From assembly GCF_902729425.1 (NCBI RefSeq), contig NZ_CACVCH010000057.1:1-55521 (forward strand): a stretch of 55,521 nucleotides of DNA, written 5' to 3'. This DNA is from Magnetospirillum sp. SS-4 (GTDB lineage: Bacteria; Pseudomonadota; Alphaproteobacteria; Rhodospirillales; Magnetospirillaceae). The notes below the pieces were generated by a model. That model made no database searches. It saw nothing but the letters and a program-made list of their open reading frames with translations, and had not been told where the DNA came from. Of the stretch, positions 50,663 to 55,521 are shown one piece after another. The translations under genes and the position numbers were made by a program. Position 1 is the first letter of the stretch; each line of letters starts with the position of its first letter.

Positions 50663-51364
50663 ATGAAGGCTATTATCCGTCCGGCGGAGGAACGCGGCCA
50701 TGCCGACCACGGTTGGCTCGACACCCGCAACTCGTTTTCCTTCGGAGATTATTTCGATCCCGGCCATATGGGCTTTCGCGCCCTGCGCGTCATCAACGAT
50801 GATGTGGTCAGGCCGGGCACCGGGTTCGGGACCCATGGCCACCGGGACATGGAAATCATCAGCTACGTGGTCGGCGGCGCGCTGGCCCACGAAGACAGCA
50901 CCGGCGGCAAGGGAGTCATCCGGCGCGGAGACATCCAGGTGATGTCGGCGGGGACCGGCATCCGCCACAGCGAATACAACGCCTCCCATCGCGAGGACGT
51001 CCGGTTCCTCCAGATCTGGATTCTGCCGTCGCGGGACGGGTTGCCGGCCTCCTATCGGCAGCGGACCATTCCGGAATCCGACAAGCGCAACCGTCTTGCC
51101 TTGATCGCAGGCCCGCGAGACAGCGGCGCCGCGCTGCCGATTCACCAGGATGTCCTGGCCTATGCCTGCCTGCTCGACGATGTCCGGATCGTCAGCCATC
51201 CGATTGGCCCCGGACGCGGTGTCTGGGTGCAGGTGGTCGACGGCTCGGTTTCTGTCAATGGAATCCTTCTCGGGTGCGGGGACGGCCTGTCCATCGAGGA
51301 CGAATCCCGTATCGAGATCCGCTCAGCCGGGAGTGCTGAATTCCTGCTGTTCGATCTGGCCTGA
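50663..51364 (+). CDS. Pirin family protein (YhaK-like bicupin)
   Basis: A 233-aa protein from the ATG at 50663, preceded by AAGGA. The N-terminal cupin holds the metal-binding pattern FGTHGHRDMEIISYVVGG (His, His, Glu) with HSEYNASHREDVRFLQIWI. The C-terminal cupin is degraded. YhaK-type pirins are small redox-sensitive or quercetinase-like proteins of the cytoplasm. Confidence 0.92.
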   Translation: MKAIIRPAEERGHADHGWLDTRNSFSFGDYFDPGHMGFRALRVINDDVVRPGTGFGTHGHRDMEIISYVVGGALAHEDSTGGKGVIRRGDIQVMSAGTGIRHSEYNASHREDVRFLQIWILPSRDGLPASYRQRTIPESDKRNRLALIAGPRDSGAALPIHQDVLAYACLLDDVRIVSHPIGPGRGVWVQVVDGSVSVNGILLGCGDGLSIEDESRIEIRSAGSAEFLLFDLA

Positions 51365-51455
51365 CCTGACCTGATGCCGGCTTGCCGGCCCGATCATCAT
51401 CGCCTTGAGGGAAAAAGTCCCCGGCGATCATGGCGCCGTGCTGCCGATGAAGAGA

Positions 51456-51530
51456 TGGTGGGCGATGCAAGGATTGAACTTGCGACCCCTCCCGTGTGAA
51501 GGGAGTGCTCTCCCGCTGAGCTAATCGCCC
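51456..51530 (-). tRNA. tRNA-Val(CAC)
   Basis: Minus-strand cloverleaf with acceptor GGGCGAT pairing with ATCGCCC, D-arm GCTCAGCGGGAGAGC, anticodon CAC in CTTCACA and T-loop GTTCAATCC, with CCA encoded at 51456-51458. Confidence 0.95.
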
Positions 51531-51648
51531 ATCTCTTCCATCAGAGGCCTGCCTCTGCGGCCGTGCCGGGGCGGATGCCGCCCCCCGCGCGGGGAGGCCG
51601 TTTTATATGGCGTGGCCGCGGGAGTGTCAAGCCGTTCATGCGCGCCGT

Positions 51649-52860
51649 TCAGATGATCTTCAGGCCGCGCAGGCGATCGATCTCGTCGGGCGGCAATCCC
51701 AGCACATCGGCCATGACCTCTTGCGTGTCCTGCCCCAGCATGGGGGGCGGGCGGCCATAGGCGACCGGGCTTGCCGACATCCGGATGGGGTTGGCGGCGA
51801 CGGTGACGCCGTCTGCCAGGGGGTGGGCCATGGTCACCGCCATGCCGCGATGGCGGACCTGAGGGTCGGCGAACACCTCGGGCAGGGTGTTGATGGGGCC
51901 GCAGGGGATCGAGGCGGCCTCCAGGGCGGCGATCCAGTCGCGGCTGTCCCGCCCGCCGATGACGGTCTCCAGGATGGGGACAAGCCCGTCGCGATTACGC
52001 ACCCGCTCGGCATTGCTGGCGTAGCGGGGGTCGTCGGCCAGTTCTGGACGGCCGGCCACCTCGCAGAACCGGCGGAACTGGGTGTCGTTGCCCACCGCCA
52101 GGATGATATGGCCGTCGCTGGTGGCGAAGGCCTGGTAGGGGACGATATTGGGGTGGGCATTGCCCAGCCGGCCGGGCGTCCGGCCTCCGATCAGGTAATT
52201 GGCCGCCTGATTGGCCAGGACCGCCACCTGCACGTCCAGCAGCGCCAGATCGATATGCTGGCCCTGGCCGGTGCGGTCGCGGTGGGCCAGGGCGGCCAGC
52301 ACGGCGAAACCGGCGTACATGCCGGTGAAGATGTCGGTCAGCGCCACCCCGACCTTCATGGGCTCGCCGTCGGGGGCGCCGGTCAGGCTCATCAGCCCTC
52401 CCATGGCCTGGATCAGAAAGTCGTAGCCGGCGCGGGCGGCATAGGGACCGTCCTGGCCGAAGCCGGTGATGGAGCAATAGACGATGTCGGACCTGACCGC
52501 CCTGATGCCGGCGTAGTCGAGTCCGTACCGGGCCAACCCGCCGACCTTGAAGTTTTCCAGCACCACGTCGGAACCGGCCGCCAGCCGCCGGATCAGGTCC
52601 TGGCCTTCCGGCCGGGTGAAGTCGATGGTGACCGAGCGCTTGCCGCGGTTCGCCGACAGGTAATAGGCGCTTTCCGCCGTATCCTTGCCGTCGTGGTCCT
52701 TGAGGAAGGGGGGGCCCCAGGCGCGGGTGTCGTCGCCTTCGCCCGGGCGTTCCACCTTGATGACCTCGGCTCCCATGTCGGCGAGAAGCTGCCCCGCCCA
52801 AGGGCCGGCCAGCACCCGGCTGAGGTCGAGGACGCGAAGATGGGACAGGGCTCCGGGCAT
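51649..52860 (-). CDS. Class III CoA-transferase (CaiB/BaiF family)
   Basis: A 403-aa protein of the formyl-CoA transferase family. LRVLDLSRVLAGPWAGQLLA and DMGAEVIKVERPGEGDDTR lie at the N-terminus. The catalytic Asp is in AARAGYDFLIQAMGG, with TGAPDGEPMKVGVALTDIFT and GQGQHIDLALLDV following. It moves CoA between carboxylic acids. The acids are not evident from context. It is followed upstream by a PilZ gene in the same direction with a 19-bp gap. Confidence 0.93.
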   Translation of the reverse strand: MPGALSHLRVLDLSRVLAGPWAGQLLADMGAEVIKVERPGEGDDTRAWGPPFLKDHDGKDTAESAYYLSANRGKRSVTIDFTRPEGQDLIRRLAAGSDVVLENFKVGGLARYGLDYAGIRAVRSDIVYCSITGFGQDGPYAARAGYDFLIQAMGGLMSLTGAPDGEPMKVGVALTDIFTGMYAGFAVLAALAHRDRTGQGQHIDLALLDVQVAVLANQAANYLIGGRTPGRLGNAHPNIVPYQAFATSDGHIILAVGNDTQFRRFCEVAGRPELADDPRYASNAERVRNRDGLVPILETVIGGRDSRDWIAALEAASIPCGPINTLPEVFADPQVRHRGMAVTMAHPLADGVTVAANPIRMSASPVAYGRPPPMLGQDTQEVMADVLGLPPDEIDRLRGLKII

Positions 52861-52879
52861 GGGCGCGCCTCCGTGCCGG

Positions 52880-53233
52880 TCAATGCCGGAACAGGTGGCT
52901 CCGTCCCAGCAGCAGACGGCCGATATGCCGTCCCACCACCTTCATCAGCGAGAAGGTCGGGCGGACGAATTCAATGGCGACCCAGTCGTCCTTGCAGGCC
53001 CGCACCACCGCCACGCCCTTGGCCAGCGGGTTCGGGTCCTCGTAGGCGGAGCGCAGTTCGAAGGTGAAGCGGTGGCCGATATCGAGCCGGAACGGAGGCC
53101 TGCGGAACTTCAATCCGCCGACGGAAATGTCCACCACCTCGACCAGGTGTTCCTCGAACACCATGAACAGGCCGTCGCCTTCATGCCGGTCGTCGATGCG
53201 GCGGTCGTTGGCGCTGGATTTACGGCTCGGCAC
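52880..53233 (-). CDS. PilZ domain protein, probable c-di-GMP receptor
   Basis: A 117-aa single-domain protein. NDRRIDDRHEGDG provides the Arg pair of the first PilZ motif. VEVVDISVGGLKFRRPP provides the (D/N)xSxxG motif. It ends in a hydrophobic helix (MKVVGRHIGRLLLGRSH). PilZ proteins bind cyclic di-GMP and adjust motility or exopolysaccharide. The GGDEF protein in the window could supply the signal. Confidence 0.87.
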   Translation of the reverse strand: MPSRKSSANDRRIDDRHEGDGLFMVFEEHLVEVVDISVGGLKFRRPPFRLDIGHRFTFELRSAYEDPNPLAKGVAVVRACKDDWVAIEFVRPTFSLMKVVGRHIGRLLLGRSHLFRH

Positions 53234-53309
53234 GGACAGCCCCCTGGCTACAATTCATCCGGCCAGTCTATGCGCATATCCCGGATATGCCAAGAGCGCA
53301 TCCCCAGCC

Positions 53310-55223
53310 TCAATTGCGCCAGTCTCCGCGTTTCCACAATCCGCTGATCAGGGCGCGGCGCTCGTTGTTGTTGCGGCGCAGCAAGGTGCCGAACAGGCGG
53401 CCGCCCCAATTGACCGAACGCTTGGGCTCTTCCCAGGCCTTGCGGCTTTCGCGGACCAGGATCAGGCCGTCGGGGGTTTGCGTCAGGGTGAGCTTGCGCT
53501 GGTGATAGGGTTCCAGGTCGGCGTGGAAGCCGACGGTCAGGATGGTGGCGGTGGGGAATTCGTCGGTCAGCAATTGCATCAGCCTGCGTTCGCCTTCAGG
53601 GTCCAGGGCGTCGGTGGCCTCCTGGAGGAACATCCATTTCGGCCGATGCAGCAGCAGGCGGGCAAAGCCCAGGCGCTGCTGCTCGCCGGCGGTCAGAATC
53701 TGCTCCCAGGCGTCGGATTGCTCCAGCCGTTCGGCCAGATGGCCAAGTCCGACCCGGTCCAGCGCGCCGGCCAGGGCGTCGTCGGCGAAGCATTCGGTGG
53801 CCGAGGGATAGGCCAGCACGCCGCGCAGGGTGCCGATAGGCATGTAGGGCCGTTGCGGCATGAAGAACAAGGTGGAATCGCAGGGCAGGCCGACGGTACC
53901 CTTGCCCCACGGCCACAGCCCCGCCACCACCTTGAACAGCTTGACGGCGGCGCCGGGATCGCCGCCGATCAGCACATGCTCGCCGGGGGCGATCTCGGCG
54001 CTGAAGCCGTCCAGAACCACGTTGCCGTCGGCGTTGGCGATGGTCAGATCGTGGAAGGTCAGGGTCGGCATGGTGGATTTCTGGACCACGATAGTGTGGG
54101 CGTCGGGCCGCGAGGTCTCCTCCTTCAGCGCCGACAGGGCTTCATGCAGCGCCAGGACCCGTTCGACCGAGGCGCGCCACTCCGCCACCTTCTGCATGTT
54201 GTCCACCGGCCACGACAGCGCCTGGGACAGTTGCTGGAAGGCCTGGGCGGTCTGCATCAGCTGGCCCAGCGATATGGTGCCGGCGATGTAGCGCGGCGCC
54301 GCGATCAGGATCGGGAAGGCGGTGGAGAACACCGCGTAGCCCGAGGTGAACAGGAACAGGCGGATCAGGCTGTTGGTCTGGCGGTTCCAGGCGCCCTCGA
54401 TGCCCCGGAACAGTTCCGAGAAACGGCGCCGTTCGCCGACCTCGCCATGCAGCAGGGCGATGGCCTCGGAATTCTCGCGGGCGCGGACCAGTCCGAAGCG
54501 GAAATTAGCCTCGGCGGTCTGGCGCTTGTCGGTGGCGTGGACCAGGGGATAGCCCAGCAACAGCGCCAGCCCCGAAGCGGCCGAGGCATAGATCAGCGCC
54601 ACCCATACCATGTGGCCGGGAATGGGGAGTTCCATGCCGCCGACGGTCAGGGACAGCTCGCCCGACAGGAACCACAGGATCTGGATGAAGCTGGCCAGCA
54701 GCAGGCAGCAATAGACCAGCGAATGGGCAAGGTCGATGGCGGTTTCGGTGGTGTTGCGGATGTCCTCGGCGATGCGGCCGTCGGGATTGTCGTGGTCGCC
54801 CGGCATGTGCAGCAATTGATAGTGGTGGCCGGTGGCCATCCAGTTGTCCTGGAGCCTGCGCGTCAGCCAGCGCCGCCAGCTCAGCTGAATGGCCCGTTTC
54901 ACCTTCAGGTGGGTGGCGGTGATGGTCATGCTGGCCACCAAGATGCCGCCGATGACCAGGATCTGGCGGTAGAAGCGGCTCATGGATTTCTGTTCGAGGG
55001 CGTCGAACAGCTCCGCGCTCCAGACATTGATCATGATGGGAACGATGACCTGGGCGACGGTCAGGACCAGCAGCAGGGCGGCCAGGCCCCGGACCGTCCA
55101 TTTCTCGTGGGAGTTCCAGTATGGCCCCGCCAGCCGCAGGAAGCGGCGCATGAAGCTGGGCGTCGGCTGACGCGCCGCCTCACCGTCGCTGGGCGTGGTC
55201 TGAGTGGTTCCGTCCGTTTCCAT
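53310..55223 (-). CDS. SbmA/YddA-like ABC exporter with degenerate ATPase motifs
   Basis: A 637-aa half-transporter. The membrane domain of about residues 50-350 has 6 hydrophobic segments and YRWR-like LSWRRWLTRRLQDNWM plus DNPDGRIAEDIRN, hallmarks of the SbmA_BacA/YddA family. In the ATPase domain the Walker A reads GGDPGAAVKLFK where active members have GxxGxGKS/T, so both the Lys and the Ser/Thr are lost. Walker B reads WMFLQEATDALD, with Gln in place of the magnesium-binding Asp. The signature is LTAGEQQRLGFARLLL. It may be inactive as an ATPase or use another energy source like SbmA. No partner half-transporter is next to it. Confidence 0.88.
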   Translation of the reverse strand: METDGTTQTTPSDGEAARQPTPSFMRRFLRLAGPYWNSHEKWTVRGLAALLLVLTVAQVIVPIMINVWSAELFDALEQKSMSRFYRQILVIGGILVASMTITATHLKVKRAIQLSWRRWLTRRLQDNWMATGHHYQLLHMPGDHDNPDGRIAEDIRNTTETAIDLAHSLVYCCLLLASFIQILWFLSGELSLTVGGMELPIPGHMVWVALIYASAASGLALLLGYPLVHATDKRQTAEANFRFGLVRARENSEAIALLHGEVGERRRFSELFRGIEGAWNRQTNSLIRLFLFTSGYAVFSTAFPILIAAPRYIAGTISLGQLMQTAQAFQQLSQALSWPVDNMQKVAEWRASVERVLALHEALSALKEETSRPDAHTIVVQKSTMPTLTFHDLTIANADGNVVLDGFSAEIAPGEHVLIGGDPGAAVKLFKVVAGLWPWGKGTVGLPCDSTLFFMPQRPYMPIGTLRGVLAYPSATECFADDALAGALDRVGLGHLAERLEQSDAWEQILTAGEQQRLGFARLLLHRPKWMFLQEATDALDPEGERRLMQLLTDEFPTATILTVGFHADLEPYHQRKLTLTQTPDGLILVRESRKAWEEPKRSVNWGGRLFGTLLRRNNNERRALISGLWKRGDWRN

Positions 55224-55521
55224 CCCGCTTCCCCGACGGATGCTGTTTTTGTTCCGTCCCTATCCAATAAACCCTGTTTTGGCCTCCAGGTGAAGTGATT
55301 GTGCGCCAATGGGCTTTACTGGTGGTTAAATGAAGCCGCCTTTCCTCGTTTGGCGATGTTCAGACAAAATGAAATGGAAACGGGAATGTGAATTGCGCCT
55401 GACTGGCATCAGGTGGCGGCATCCGTCCCGGGCGGCGGAAGGAAAATGCGTCGCTCGTAGGGTTTTTCCCTTAACCGTAATGGCATATGCGGACGCATGG
55501 TGCCCCCCCTCACCATCCATC
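55224..55521. other. Non-coding right end of the window
   Basis: About 300 bp upstream of the ABC transporter gene with no believable gene. The frame at 55326-55520 on the minus strand has no ribosome site and looks random. The promoter of the transporter should lie here. Confidence 0.4.

Noticed and set aside
55326-55520. Minus-strand frame of 64 codons at the right edge
   Set aside because: No ribosome site, no recognisable motif and a composition like translated non-coding DNA.

Overview
The window is GC-rich chromosomal DNA from an alphaproteobacterium, most likely a Rhodospirillales/Magnetospirillum-type organism. This is inferred from a PopZ-like gene directly upstream of valS, many PAS sensor kinases, and small c-type cytochromes beside a cytochrome b561. 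No marker gene fixes the genus.

Layout: (1) 1-4.6 kb is a defence island on the minus strand: a single-TRD HsdS-like gene, hsdM, rhuM and a second hsdS that runs off the left edge, plus an Mrr-type endonuclease gene on the plus strand. (2) 5-7.3 kb is a minus-strand operon: an unrecognised 441-aa protein, a VOC protein and a macro-domain protein. tRNA-Asn and tRNA-Cys follow. (3) 7.9-15.7 kb: a PCMT-like methyltransferase, a TolC-family outer-membrane protein, popZ, valS and a PAS-PAS-GGDEF protein. (4) 15.7-19.5 kb: a cytochrome operon (small membrane protein, cytochrome b561-SHP fusion, diheme cytochrome c) diverging from PepSY, response-regulator and PhoQ-like kinase genes. Two mirrored PhoP-type boxes lie between the operons. 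(5) 19.5-26 kb: two large PAS histidine kinases, a glycerate 2-kinase and a periplasmic amino-acid-type binding protein. (6) 26.2-26.8 kb: rpsD with a strong promoter.

(7) 26.8-37.25 kb is the most interesting part. A lower-GC island of about 10.4 kb sits exactly at the 3' end of rpsD. It is a tandem array of two related integrative elements of about 5.48 and 4.95 kb, bounded by three copies of TCGCGCTA, which is the end of rpsD including most of its stop codon. Each element encodes a tyrosine recombinase (405 aa, only 9 differences between copies), a single-strand-replication HUH Rep with a zinc finger on the opposite strand, a previously overlooked conserved 38-aa ORF ahead of rep, a charged coiled-coil protein and two small proteins (recalled as the DUF6626 and DUF6641 families). 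Each also has a structured, conserved non-coding region of about 0.4-0.5 kb and an intrinsic terminator that replaces the one rpsD lost. The cargo is stand-alone receiver (CheY-like) genes. A different one occupies the same slot in each element, and element 1 has a third, degenerate receiver bounded by a 24-bp repeat of the integrase 3' end. I see no capsid, secretion or conjugation genes. I interpret these as small integrative, rolling-circle-replicating elements with exchangeable receiver-domain cargo.

(8) 37.3-41.3 kb, minus strand: rarA, a DegQ-type protease, an MlaC-like protein and a ProXp-ala-type tRNA editing protein. (9) 41.3-44.6 kb: a Ca-type P-ATPase lacking a standard start codon, and a NarL-type regulator. 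(10) 44.8-49.6 kb, plus strand: DUF952, pyrD, a NagD-like HAD phosphatase, a thioredoxin-reductase-like ferredoxin-NADP reductase and a membrane glycosyltransferase. (11) 49.6-55.5 kb: gloB, pirin, tRNA-Val, a class III CoA-transferase, a PilZ protein and an SbmA/YddA-like ABC exporter whose Walker motifs are degenerate.
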